In this document: piece after piece, positions 25,901 through 40,300 of the stretch
Position numbering within the stretch: position 1 is the first letter of the stretch
Layout: each line of letters opens with the position of its first letter
Notes under the pieces: model-generated
Seen by the model: only the letters and a program-made list of their open reading frames with translations
Databases searched by the model: none
What the model was told of the DNA's origin: nothing
Translations under genes and position numbers: made by a program
Assembly (NCBI RefSeq): GCF_037975245.1
Contig: NC_092566.1
Span: 12,705,001 to 12,769,000 of the forward strand
DNA: 64,000 bases
Source: Apostichopus japonicus
Taxonomy: Eukaryota > Echinodermata > Holothuroidea > Aspidochirotida > Stichopodidae
Direction: 5' to 3'

Positions 25901-28900
25901 TGTGCGTTACCGATAAATCGAATGTGCGATACCGATCAATCGAATGTTCGGTATCTATCAATCGAATGTGCGGTACCGATCAATCGAATGTTCGGTACCG
26001 ATCAATCGAATGTCCGGGACCGATCTATCGAATGTGCGGTACCGGTCAATCGAATGTGCCGTATCGATCGATCGAATGTCCGTTACCGATTAATAGATTG
26101 TTCGGTGCCGATGAATCGAATGTGCGGTACAGATGATTCGAATGTTCGGTACATATCATTCTAATGTTCGGTTTCGATCAATCGAATGTGCGTTATCGAT
26201 CAATCAAATGTTCGAAACCGATCAATCGAATGTGTGGAACCGATCAATCGAAAATGCGGTAGCGAACATTCGAATGTTCAGTACCGATCAATCGAATGTA
26301 CGGTACCGATTAATCGAATGTGCGGTACCGATCAATCGAATGTACGGTATCGATCAATCGAAAATGCGGTATCGATCAATCGAATGTGCGGTACCGATCA
26401 ATCGAACGTGCGGTACCGATAATCGAATGTGCGTAACCCATTTATCGAATGTGCGGTATCGATCAATCGAATGTGCGGTACCGATGAATCGAAAGTGCGG
26501 TACAGATGAACCGAATGTTCGGTACCGATCAATCGAATGCGCGTTACCGATGAATGGAATGTGCGGTATCGATCAATCGAATGTGCGGTACCGATCAATT
26601 GAATGTGCGGTACCGATCAATCGAAAGTTCGGTACCGATCAATCGAATGTGCGGTATCGATGAATCGAATGTTCGGTATCAATCGAAAGTGCGGTACCGA
26701 TCAATCGAATATGCGATACCGATCAATCGAATGTTCGGTACCTATCAATCGAATGTGCGGTACCGATCAATCGAAAATTCGGTACCGATCAATCGAATGT
26801 GCGGTAGCGATCAATCGAAAGTTCGGTACCGATCAATCGAATGTGCGGTACCGAACAATCGAATGTACGTTACCGATCAATCGAATGTTCGGAACCGACC
26901 AATCGAAAGTTCGGTACCGATTAATCGAATGTGCGTTACCAATCAATCGAATGTGCGTTACCGAACAATCGAATGTGCGCAGCGATTAATCGAATGAGCG
27001 GTATCGATCAATCGAATGTTCGGTACCTATCAATCGAATGTGCGGTACTGATCAATCGAATGTTCGGTACCGATCAATCGAATGTGCGGTACCGATCAAT
27101 CGAATGTGCGGTACCGGTCAATCGAATGTGTCGTATCGATCGAACGAATATGCGTTACCGATCAATATAATGTTCGGAACCGATGAATCGAATGATCGGT
27201 ATCGATCATACGAATGTGCGGTACCGATCAATCGTATGTGCGTTACCGAACAATCGAATGTGCGGTACCGATCAATCGAATGTGCGATACTGAACATTCG
27301 AATGTGCAGTACCGATCAATCGAATGTTCGGTACCGATTAATCGAATGTGCGGTACCGATCAATCGAATGTGCGGCACCTATGAATCGAATGTGCGTAAC
27401 CGATGTATCGAGTGTGCTGTACCGATCAATCGAATGGGCGGTATCGATGAATTGAATGTGCGGTACCGATAAATCGAATGTGCGATACCGATCAATCGAA
27501 TGTTCGGTATCTATCAATCGAATGTGCGGTACCGATCAATCGAATGTTCGGTACCCATCAATCGAATGTGCGGTACCGATCTATCGAATGTGCGGTACCG
27601 GTCAATCGAATGTGCCGTACCGATCGATCGAATGTCCGTTACCGATTAATAGAATGTTCGGTGCCGATGAATCGAATGTGCGGGACAGATGATTCGAATG
27701 TTCGGTACATATCATTCTTATGTTCGGTTTCGATCAATCGAATGTGCGTTACCGATCAATAGAATGTTCGAAACCGATCAATCGAATGTGCGTAATCGAT
27801 CAATCGAATGTACGTTATCGATCAATCGAATGTTCGCAACCGACCAATCGACAGTTCGGTACCGATCAATCGAAAATGCGGTACCGAACATTCGAATGTT
27901 CAGTACCGATCAATCGAATGTACGGTACCGATTAATCGAATGTGCGGTACCGATCAATCGAATGTACGGTATCGATCAATCGAATGTGCGGTACCGATCA
28001 ATCGAATGTGCAGTACCTATGAATCGAATGTGCGTAACCGATGTATCGAGTGTGCGGTATCGATCAATCGAATGTGCGGTATCGATCAATCGAATGTGCG
28101 GTACCGATGAATCGAATGTGCGGTACCGATGAATCGATTGTGCGGTACCTATCAATGGAATGTACGGTACAGATCAATCGCATGTTCGGTACCTATCAAT
28201 CGAATGTACGGTACCGATCAATCGAATGTGCGTTACCGAACAATCGAATGTGCGGTATCGATCAATCGAATGTGCGGTACCGATCAATCAAATGTTCGGT
28301 ATCAATCAATCTAATGCACGTTACCGATCAATCGAATGTTCGGAACCTATCAATCGAATGTGCGGTACCGATCAATCGAATGTGCGGTACCGATTAATCG
28401 AATGTGCGATTTCGATGAATTGAATGTGCGTTACCGATAAATCGAATGTGCGGTACCGATCAATCGAATGTTCGGTACCGATGAATCGAATGTGCGGTAC
28501 CGATCAATCGAATGTGCGGCAGCTATGAATCGAATGTGCGTAACCGATGTATCGAGTGTGCGGTATCGATCAATCGAATGTGCGGTATCGATCAATCGAA
28601 GGTGCGGTATCGATCAATCGAATGTTCGGTATCAATCAATCTAATGCACGTTACCGATCAATCGAATGTTCGGAACCTATCAATCGAATGTGCTGTACCG
28701 ATCAATCGAATGTGCGGTACCGATTAATCGAATGTGAGATTTCGATGAATGGAATGTGCATTACCGATAAATCGAATGTGCGGTATCGATGAATTGAATG
28801 TGCGTAACCGATAAATCGAATGTGCGGTACCGATCAATCGAATGTTCGGTACCGATTAATCGAATGTTCGGTACCGATCAATCGAATGTACGGTATCGAT

Positions 28901-31303
28901 CAATCGAATGTGCGGTACAGATGATTCGAATGTTCGGTACCGATCAATCGAATGTGCGGTACCGATCAATCGAATGTTCGCTACCGATTAATCGAATGTG
29001 CGGTACCGATCAATCGAATGTACGGTATCGATCAATCGAATGTGCGGTACCGATCAATCGAATGTGCAGCACCTATGAATCGAATGTTCGGTACCGATCA
29101 ATCGAATGTGCGGCACCTATGATTCGAATGTGCGTAACCGATGTATCGAGTGTGCGGTATCGATCAATCGAATGTGCGGTACCTATCAATCGAATGTGCG
29201 GTACCGATAAATCGAATGTGCGTTACCGAACAATCGAATGTTCGGTACCTATCAATGGAATGTACGGTACAGATCAATCGCATGTTCGGTACCGATCAAT
29301 CGAATGTGCGGTACCGATCAATCGAATGTGCGTTACCGAACAATCGAATGTGCCGTATCGATCGATCGAATGTGCGTTACCGATTAATAGAATGTTCGCA
29401 ACCGATCAATCGAAAGTTCAGTACCGATCAATCGAAAATGCGGTACCGCACATTCGAATGTGCAGTACCGATCAATCGAATGTTCGGTACCGATTAATCG
29501 AATGTGCGGTACCGATCAATCGAATGTGCGGCACCTATGATTCGAATGTGCGTAACCGATGTATCGAGTGTGCGGTATCGATCAATCGAATGTGCGGTAT
29601 CGATCAATCGAATGTGCGGTACCGATGAATCGAATGTGCGGTACCGATGAATCGATTGTGCGGTACCTATCAATGGAATGTACGGTACAGATCAATCGCA
29701 TGTGCGGTACAGATGATTCGAATGTTCGGTACCGATCAATCGAATGTGAGTTACCGATCAATGGAATGTTCGGAACCGATCAATCGAATGTGCGGTACCG
29801 ATCAATCGAATGTTCGGTATCAATCAATCTAATGCACGTTACCGATCAATCGAATGTTCGGAACCTATCAATCGAATGTGCGGTACCGATAAATCGAATG
29901 TGCGGTACCGATTAATCGAATGTGCGATTTCGATGAATTGAATGTGCGTTACCGATAAATCGAATGTGCGGTATCGATGAATTGAATGTGCGGTACCGAT
30001 CAATCGAATGTGCGGTACCGATCAATCGAATGTGCGGTACCGATTAATCGAATGTGCGATTTCGATGAATTGAATGTGCGTAACCGATATATCGAATGTG
30101 CGGTACCGATCAATCGAATGTTCGGTACCGATAAATCGAATGTGCGGTACCGATCAATCGAATGTTCGGTACCGATTAATCGAATGTTCGTTACCGATCA
30201 ATCGAATGTTCGGTACCGATCAATCGAATGTACGGTATCGATCAATCGAATGTGCGGTACAGATGATTCGAATGTTCGGTACCGATAAATCGAATGTGCG
30301 ATACCGATCAATCGAATGTTCGGTACCGATTAATCGAATGTGCGGTACCGATCAATCGAATGTACGGTATCGATCAATCGAATGTGCGGTACCGATCAAT
30401 CGAATGTGCAGCACCTATGAATCGAATGTTCGGTACCGATCAATCGAATGTGCGGCACCTATGATTCGAATGTGCGTAACCGATGTATCGAGTGTGCGGT
30501 ATCGATCAATGGAATGTACGGTACAGATCAATCGAATGTTCGGTATCTATCAATCGAATGTACGGTACCGATCAATCGAATGTGCGTTACCGAACAATCG
30601 AATGTGCCGTATCGATCGATCGAATGTGCGTTACCGATTAATAGAATGTTCGGTACCGATGAATCGAATGTGCGGTACAGATGATTCGAATGTTCGGTAC
30701 CGATCAATCGAATGTGAGTTACCGATCAATGGAATGTTCGGAACCGATCAATCGAATGTGCGGTACCGATCAATCGAATGTGCGGTACCGATCAATCGAA
30801 TGTTCGGTATCAATCAATCTAATGCACGTTACCGATCAATCGAATGTTCGGAACCTATCAATCGAATGTGCGGTACCGATAAATCGAATGTGCGATACCG
30901 ATTAATCGAATGTGCGATTTCGATGAATTGAATGTGCGTTACCGATAAATCGAATGTGCGGTATCGATGAATTGAAAATGCGGTACCGATCAATCGAATG
31001 TGCGGTACCGATCAATCGAATGTGCGGTACCGATTAATCGAATGTGCGATTTCGATGAATTGAATGTGCGTAACCGATAAATCGAATGTGCGGTACCGAT
31101 CAATCGAATGTTCGGTACCGATTAATCGAATGTTCGGTACCGATCAATCGAATGTACGGTATCGATCAATCGAATGTGCGGTACAGATGATTCGAATGTT
31201 CGGTACCGATAAATCGAATGTGCGGTACCGATCAATCGAATGTTCGGTACCGATTAATCGAATGTGCGGTACCGATCAATCGAATGTACGGTATCGATCA
31301 ATC

Positions 31304-34300
31304 GAATGTGCGGTACCGATCAATCGAATGTGCAGCACCTATGAATCGAATGTTCGGTACCGATCAATCGAATGTGCGGCACCTATGATTCGAATGTGCG
31401 TAACCGATGTATCGAGTGTGCGGTATCGATCAATCGAATGTGCGGTATCGATCAATCGAATGTGCGGTACCGATCAATCGAATGTGCGGTACCGATGAAT
31501 CGATTGTGCGGTACCTATCAATGGAATGTACGGTACAGATCAATCGAATGTTCGGTATCTATCAATCGAATGTGCGGTACCATTCAATCGAATGTGCGTT
31601 ACCGAACAATCGAATGTGCGGTACCGAACAATCGAATGTGCGATACCGATCAATCGAATGTTCGGTACCTATCAATGGAATGTACGGTACAGATCAATCG
31701 CATGTTCGGTACCTATCAATCGAATGTGCGGTACCGATCAATCGAATGTGCGTTACCGAACAATCGAATGTGCCGTATCGATCGATCGAATGTGCGTTAC
31801 CGATTAATAGAATGTTCGCAACCGATCAATCGAAAGTTCAGTACCGATCAATCGAAAATGCGGTACCGCACATTCGAATGTGCAGTACCGATCAATCGAT
31901 TGTTCGGTACCGATTAATCGAATGTGCGGTACCGATCAATCGAATGTGCGGCACCTATGATTCGAATGTGCGTAACCGATGTATCGAGTGTGCGGTATCG
32001 ATCAATCGAATGTGCGGTATCGATCAATCGAATGTGCGGTACCGATGAATCGAATGTGCGGTACCGATGAATCGATTGTGCGGTACCGATCAATGGAATG
32101 TACGGTACAGATCAATCGAATGTGCGTTACCGAACAATCGAATGTGCGGTACCGATCAATCGAATGTGCGGCAGCTATGAATCGAATGTGCGTAACCGAT
32201 GTATCGAGTGTGCGGTATCGATCAATCGAATGTGCGGTATCGATCAATCGAAGGTGCGGTATCGATCAATCGAATGTTCGGTATCAATCAATCTAATGCA
32301 CGTTACCGATCAATCGAATGTTCGGAACCTATCAATCGAATGTGCTGTACCGATCAATCGAATGTGCGGTACCGATTAATCGAATGTGCGATTTCGATGA
32401 ATGGAATGTGCGTTACCGATAAATCGAATGTGCGGTATCGATGAATTGAATGTGCGGTACCGATGAATTGAATGTGCGTAACCGATAAATCGAATGTGCG
32501 GTACCGATCAATCGAATGTTCGGTACCTATTAATCGAATGTTCGGTACCGATCAATCGAATGTACGGTATCGATCAATCGAATGTGCGGTACAGATGATT
32601 CGAATGTTCGGTACCGATCAATCGAATGTACGGTATCGATCAATCGAATGTGCGGTACCGATCAATCGAATGTGCAGCACCTATGAATCAAATGTTCGGT
32701 ACCGATCAATAGAATGTGCGGCACCTATGATTCGAATGTGCGTAACCGATGTATCGAGTGTGCGGTATCGATCAATCGAATGTGCGGTACCTATCAATCG
32801 AATGTGCGGTACCGATCAATCGAATGTGCGTTACCGAACAATCGAATGTGCCGTACCGATCAATCGAATGTGCGGTACCGATGAATCGAATGTGCGTTAC
32901 CGAACAATCGAATGTGCGGTACCGAACAATCGAATGTGCGATACCGATCAATCGAATGTTCGGTACCTATCAATGGAATGTACGGTACAGATCAATCGAA
33001 TGTTCGGTACCTATCAATCGAATGTGCGGTACCGATCAATCGAATGTGCGTTACCGAACAATCGAATGTGCCGTATCGATCGATCGAATGTGCGTTACCG
33101 ATTAATAGAATGTTCGCAACCGATCAATCGAAAGTTCGGTACCGATCAATCGAAAATGCGGTACCGCACATTCGAATGTGCAGTACCGATCAATCGAATG
33201 TTCGGTACCGATTAATCGAATGTGCGGTACCGATCAATCGAATGTGCGGCACCTATGATTCGAATGTGCGTAACCGATGTATCGAGTGTGCGGTATCGAT
33301 CAATCGAATGTGCGGTATCGATCAATCGAATGTTCGGTACCTATCAATGGAATGTGCGGTACCGATTAATCGAATGAGCGGTACCGATCAATCGAATGTG
33401 CGGCACCTATGATTCGAATGTGCGTAACCGATGTATCGAGTGTGCGGTATCGATGAATCGAATGTGCGGTACCGATGAATCGAATGTGCGGTACCGATGA
33501 ATCGAATGTGCGGTACCGATGAATCGATTGAGCGGTACCTATCAATGGAATGTACGGTACAGATCAATCGCATGTTCGGTACCTATCAATCGAATGTACG
33601 GTACCGATCAATCGAATGTGCGTTACCGAACAATCGAATGTGCCGTATCGATCGATCGAATGTGCGTTACCGATTAATAGAATGTTCGGTACCGATGAAT
33701 CGAATGTGCGGTACAGATGATTCGAATGTTCGGTACCGATCAATCGAATGTGAGTTACCGATCAATCGAATGTTCGGAACCTATCAATCGAATGTGCGGT
33801 ACCGATTAATCGAATGTGAGATTTCGATGAATTGAATGTGCGTTACCGATAAATCGAATGTGCGGTATCGATGAACTGAAGGTGCGGTACCGATCAATCG
33901 AATGTGCGGTACCGATCAATCGAATGTGCGGTACCGATTAATCGAATGTGCGATTTCGATGAATTGAATGTGCGTAACCGATAAATCGAATGTGCGGTAC
34001 CGATCAATCGAATGTTCGGTACCGATTAATCGAATGTTCGGTACCGATCAATCGAATGTACGGTATCGATCAATCGAATGTGCGGTACAGATGATTCGAA
34101 TGTTCGGTACCGATAAATCGAATGTGCGGTACCGATCAATCGAATGTTCGGTACCGATTAATCGAATGTGCGGTACCGATCAATCGAATGTACGGTATCG
34201 ATCAATCGAATGTGCGGTACCGATCAATCGAATGTGCAGCACCTATGAATCGAATGTTCGGTACCGATCAATCGAATGTGCGACACCTATGATTCGAATG

Positions 34301-37300
34301 TGCGTAACCGATCTATCGAGTGTGCGGTATCGATCAATCGAATGTGCGGTATCGATCAATCGAATGTGCGGTACCATTCAATCGAATGTGCGTTACCGAA
34401 CAATCGAATGTGCGGTACCGATCAATCGAATGTGCGATACCGATCAATCGAATGTTCGGTACCTATCAATGGAATGTACGGTACAGATCAATCGAATGTT
34501 CGGTACCTATCAATCGAATGTGCGGTACCGATCAATCGAATGTGCGTTACCGAACAATCGAATGTGCCGTATCGATCGATCGAATGTGCGTTACCGATTA
34601 ATAGAATGTTCGCAACCGATCAATCGAAAGTTCGGTACCGATCAATCGAAAATGCGGTACCGCACATTCGAATGTGCAGTACCGATCAATCGAATGTTCG
34701 GTACCGATTAATCGAATGTGCGGTACCGATCAATCGAATGTGCGGCACCTATGATTCGAATGTGCGTAACCGATGTATCGAGTGTGCGGTATCGATCAAT
34801 CGAATGTGCGGTATCGATCAATCGAATGTTCGGTACCTATCAATGGAATGTGCGGTACCGATTAATCGAATGAGCGGTACCGATCAATCGAATGTGCGGC
34901 ACCTATGATTCGAATGTGCGTAACCGATGTATCGAGTGTGCGGTATCGATGAATCGAATGTGCGGTACCGATGAATCGAATGTGCGGTACCGATGAATCG
35001 AATGTGCGGTACCGATGAATCGATTGAGCGGTACCTATCAATGGAATGTACGGTACAGATCAATCGCATGTTCGGTACCTATCAATCGAATGTACGGTAC
35101 CGATCAATCGAATGTGCGTTACCGAACAATCGAATGTGCCGTATCGATCGATCGAATGTGCGTTACCGATTAATAGAATGTTCGGTACCGATGAATCGAA
35201 TGTGCGGTACAGATGATTCGAATGTTCGGTACCGATCAATCGAATGTGAGTTACCGATCAATCGAATGTTCGGAACCTATCAATCGAATGTGCGGTACCG
35301 ATTAATCGAATGTGAGATTTCGATGAATTGAATGTGCGTTACCGATAAATCGAATGTGCGGTATCGATGAACTGAAGGTGCGGTACCGATCAATCGAATG
35401 TGCGGTACCGATCAATCGAATGTGCGGTACCGATTAATCGAATGTGCGATTTCGATGAATTGAATGTGCGTAACCGATAAATCGAATGTGCGGTACCGAT
35501 CAATCGAATGTTCGGTACCGATTAATCGAATGTTCGGTACCGATCAATCGAATGTACGGTATCGATCAATCGAATGTGCGGTACAGATGATTCGAATGTT
35601 CGGTACCGATAAATCGAATGTGCGGTACCGATCAATCGAATGTTCGGTACCGATTAATCGAATGTGCGGTACCGATCAATCGAATGTACGGTATCGATCA
35701 ATCGAATGTGCGGTACCGATCAATCGAATGTGCAGCACCTATGAATCGAATGTTCGGTACCGATCAATCGAATGTGCGACACCTATGATTCGAATGTGCG
35801 TAACCGATCTATCGAGTGTGCGGTATCGATCAATCGAATGTGCGGTATCGATCAATCGAATGTGCGGTACCGATCAATCGAATGTGCGGTACAGATCAAT
35901 CGAATGTTCGGTATCTATCAATCGAATGTGCGGTACCATTCAATCGAATGTGCGTTACCGAACAATCGAATGTGCGGTACCGAACAATCGAATGTGCGAT
36001 ACCGATCAATCGAATGTTCGGTACCTATCAAGGGAATGTACGGTACAGATCAATCGCATGTTCGGTACCTATCAATCGAATGTGCGGTACCGATCAATCG
36101 AATGTGCGTTACCGAACAATCGAATGTGCCGTATCGATCGATCGAATGTGCGTTACCGATTAATAGAATGTTCGCAACCGATCAATCGAAAGTTCAGTAC
36201 CGATCAATCGAAAATGCGGTACCGCACATTCGAATGTGCAGTACCGATCAATCGAATGTTCGGTACCGATTAATCGAATGTGCGGTACCGATCAATCGAA
36301 TGTGCGGCACCTATGATTCGAATGTGCGTAACCGATGTATCGAGTGTGCGGTATCGATCAATCGAATGTGCGGTATCGATGAATCGAATGTGCGGTACCG
36401 ATGAATCGAATGTGCGGTACCGATGAATCGATTGTGCGGTACCTATCAATGGAATGTACGGTACCGATCAATCGCATGTTCGGTACCTATCAATGGAATG
36501 TGCGGTACCGATCAATCGAATGTGCGTTACCGAACAATCGAATGTGCCGTATCGATCGATCGAATGTGCGTTACCGATTAATAGAATGTTCGCAACCGAT
36601 CAATCGAAAGTTCAGTACCGATCAATCGAAAATGCGGTACCGCACATTCGAATGTGCAGTACCGATCAATCGAATGTTCGGTACCGATTAATCGAATGTG
36701 CGGTACCGATCAATCGAATGTGCGGCACCTATGATTCGAATGTGCGTAACCGATGTATCGAGTGTGCGGTATCGATCAATCGAATGTGCGGTACCGATGA
36801 ATCGAATGTGCGGTACCGATGAATCGAATGTGCGGTACCGATGAATCGATTGAGCGGTACCTATCAATGGAATGTACGGTACAGATCAATCGCATGTTCG
36901 GTACCTATCAATCGAATGTACGGTACCGATCAATCGAATGTGCGTTACCGAACAATCGAATGTGCCGTATCGATCGATCGAATGTGCGTTACCGATTAAT
37001 AGAATGTTCGGTACCGATGAATCGAATGTGCGGTACAGATGATTCGAATGTTCGGTACCGATCAATCGAATGTGAGTTACCGATCAATGGAATGTTCGGA
37101 ACCGATCAATCGAATTTGCGGAACCGATCAATCGAATGTGCTTTATCGATCAATCGAATGTTCCCAACCGATCAATCGAAAGTTCGGTACCGATCAATCG
37201 AAAATGCGATACCGAACATTCGAATGTGCAGTACCGATCAATCGAATGTTCGGTACCGAATAATCGAATGTGCGGTACCGATCAATCGAATGTGCGGCAG

Positions 37301-40300
37301 CTATGAATCGAATGTGCGTAACCGATGTATCGAGTGTGCGGTATCGATCAATCGAATGTGCGGTATCGATCAATCGAATGTGCGGTACCGATCAATCGAA
37401 TGTTCGGTATCAATCAATCTAATGCACGTTACCGATCAATCGAATGTTCGGAACCTATCAATCGAATGTGCGGTATCGATCAATCGAATGTGCGGTACCG
37501 ATTAATCGAATGTGCGATTTCGATGAATTGAATGTGCGTTACCGATAAATCGAATGTGCGGTATCGATGAATTGAAGGTGCGGTACCGATCAATCGAATG
37601 TGCGGTACCGATTAATCGAATGTGCGATTTCGATGAATTGAATGTGCGTAACCGATAAATCGAATGTGCGGTACCGATCAATCGAATGTTCGGTACCGAT
37701 TAATCGAATGTTCGGTACCGATCAATCGAATGTACGGTATCGATCAATCGAATGTGCGGTACAGATGATTCGAATGTTCGGTACCGATAAATCGAATGTG
37801 CGGTACCGATCAATCGAATGTTCGGTACCGATTAATCGAATGTGCGGTACCGATCAATCGAATGTACGGTATCGATCAATCGAATGTGCGTTACCGATCA
37901 ATCGAATGTGCAGCACCTATTAATCGAATGTTCGGTACCGATCAATCGAATGTGCGACACCTATGATTCGAATGTGCGTAACCGATCTATCGAGTGTGCG
38001 GTATCGATCATTCGAATGTGCGGTACCGATCAATCGAATGTGCGGTACCGATCAATCGAATGTGCGGTACAGATCAATCGAATGTTCGGTATCTATCAAT
38101 CGAATGTGCGGTACCATTCAATCGAATGTGCGTTACCGAACAATCGAATGTGCGGTACCGAACAATCGAATGTTCGGTACCTATCAATGGAATGTACGGT
38201 ACAGATCAATCGCATGTTCGGTACCTATCAATCGAATGTGCGGTACCGATCAATCGAATGTGCGTTACCGAACAATCGAATGTGCCGTACCGATCGATCG
38301 AATGTGCGTTACCGATTAATAGAATGTTCGCAACCGATCAATCGAAAGTTCAGTACCGATCAATCGAAAATGCGGTACCGCACATTCGAATGTGCAGTAC
38401 CGATCAATCGAATGTTCGGTACCGATTAATCGAATGTGCGGTACCGATCAATCGAATGTGCGGCACCTATGATTCGAATGTGCGTAACCGATGTATCGAG
38501 TGTGCGGTATCGATCAATCGAATGTGCGGTATCGATGAATCGAATGTGCGGTACCGATGAATCGAATGTGCGGTACCGATGAATCGATTGTGCGGTACCT
38601 ATCAATGGAATGTACGGTACAGATCAATCGCATGTTCGGTACCTATCAATCGAATGTGCGGTACCGATCAATCGAATGTGCGTTACCGAACAATCGAATG
38701 TGCCGTATCGATCGATCGAATGTGCGTTACCGATTAATAGAATGTTCGGTACCGATGAATCGAATGTGCGGTACAGATGATTCGAATGTTCGGTACCGAT
38801 CAATCGAATGTGAGTTACCGATCAATGGAATGTTCGGAACCGATCAATCGAATTTGCGGAACCGATCAATCGAATGTGCTTTATCGATCAATCGAATGTT
38901 CGCAACCGATCAATCGAAAGTTCGGTACCGATCAATCGAAAATGCGGTACCGAACATTCGAATGTGCAGTACCGATCAATCGAATGTTCGGTACCGAATA
39001 ATCGAATGTGAGGTACCGATCAATCGAATGTGCGGCAGCTATGAATCGAATGTGCGTAACCGATGTATCGAGTGTGCAGTATCGATCAATCGAATGTGCG
39101 GTATCGATCAATCGAATGTGCGGTACCGATCAATCGAATGTTCGGTATCAATCAATCTAATGCACGTTACCGATCAATCGAATGTTCGGTACCGATCAAT
39201 CGAATGTTCGGTACCGATCAATCGAATGTACGGTATCGATCAATCGAATGTGCGGTACAGATGATTCGAATGTTCGGTACCGATAAATCGAATGTGCGGT
39301 ATCGATGAATCGAATGTTCGGTACCGATTAATCGAATGTGCGGTACCGATCAATCGAATGTACGATATCGATCAATCGAATGTGCGGTACCGATCAATCG
39401 AATGTGCAGCACCTATGAATCGAATGTGCGGTACCGATCAATCGAATGTGCGTTACCGAACAATCGAATGTGCCGTATCGATCGATCGAATGTGCGTTAC
39501 CGATTATCAGAATGTTCGCAACCGATCAATCGAAAGTTCAGTACCGCACATTCGAATGTGCAGTACCGATCAATCGAATGTTCGGTACCGATTAATCGAA
39601 TGTGCGGTACCGATCAATCGAATGTGCGGCACCTATGATTCGAATGTACGTAACCGATGTATCGAGTGTGCGGTATCGATCAATCGAATGTGCGGTACCG
39701 ATGAATCGAATGTGCGGTACCGATGAATCGAATGTGCGGTACCGATGAATCGATTGAGCGGTACCTATCAATGGAATGTACGGTACAGATCAATCGCATG
39801 TTCGGTACCTATCAATCGAATGTACGGTACCGATCAATCGAATGTGCGTTACCGAACAATCGAATGTGCCGTATCGATCGATCGAATGTGCGTTACCGAT
39901 TAATAGAATGTTCGGTACCGATGAATCGAATGTGCGGTACAGATGATTCGAAAGTTCGGTACCGATCAATCGAATGTGAGTTACCGATCAATGGAATGTT
40001 CGGAACCGATCAATCGAATTTGCGGAACCGATCAATCGAATGTGCTTTATCGATCAATCGAATGTTCGCAACTGATCAATCGAAAGTTCGGTACCGATCA
40101 ATCGAAAATGCGATACCGAACATTCGAATGTGCAGTACCGATCAATCGAATGTTCGGTACCGAATAATCGAATGTGCGGTACCGATCAATCGAATGTGCG
40201 GCAGCTATGAATCGAATGTGCGTAACCGATGTATCGAGTGTGCGGTATCGATCAATCGAATGTGCGGTATCGATCAATCGAATGTGCGGTACCGATCAAT

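Larger units (their letters stand above)
1..26990 (+). repeat. Array domain A: heterogeneous, rich in length-variant units
   Basis: This part of the satellite contains 47 of the 51 units that are not 22 bp long, including all 21-bp CAGC units, all 28-bp GGCCTA units and all 7-bp truncated units. Variants seen here but not after about 27 kb include GCGCAGC, GGTAGCGATCAATCGAAAG, GACCAATCG and GCGAATTCG. Higher-order periods are 1258 and 1324 bp near the left end and 878, 880, 1259 and 1390 bp further right. The right edge is placed at the last CAGC unit, about position 26977. The change to domain B is a turnover of variants inside a continuous array, not a break in the 22-bp repeat. Confidence 0.85.
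207..26990 (+). repeat. 21-bp CAGC variant units (30 copies, domain A only)
   Basis: In these units GCGGTACCGATTAATCG is replaced by GCGCAGCGATTAATCG or GCGCAGCCATTAATCG, one base shorter. Approximate positions are 208, 894, 1180, 2152, 2437, 3475, 3761, 5124, 7697, 9609 (CAGA), 10391, 10661, 10931, 11656, 12541, 12827, 13420, 13704, 14524, 15013, 15275, 15384, 15934, 16511, 17770, 18054, 19243, 23333, 25201 and 26977. Each accounts for a one-base shift in unit register, confirmed by the phase of the ATG cores on either side. Almost all are followed by GAATGAGCGG or GAATGTGCG and a TATCGAT unit. Confidence 0.85.
1005..26990 (+). repeat. GGTAGC-led landmark module, 12 intact copies in domain A
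   Basis: A module of roughly 200 bp begins with the unit GGTAGCGATCAATCGAAAG. The GGTAGC occurs at 1005, 2263, 3587, 5235, 7523 (with TTTATCG), 12652, 16622, 17881, 22322, 23158, 25027 and 26803. It is usually followed by GAACAATCGAATGTACG, GACCAATCGAAAG, CCAATCAATCG and a CAGC unit, though some copies diverge after the second or third unit. At 13530 the same module has GGTACC instead of GGTAGC. Five further copies start with a truncated unit instead. The module is the best marker for higher-order phase in domain A and is absent from domains B and C. Confidence 0.75.

Noticed and set aside
29448-29463. Palindromic unit as a transcription terminator
   Set aside because: The 16-bp palindrome has no loop and no T-run, and it recurs fifteen times within a non-genic satellite. 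It comes from three substitutions in the unit.
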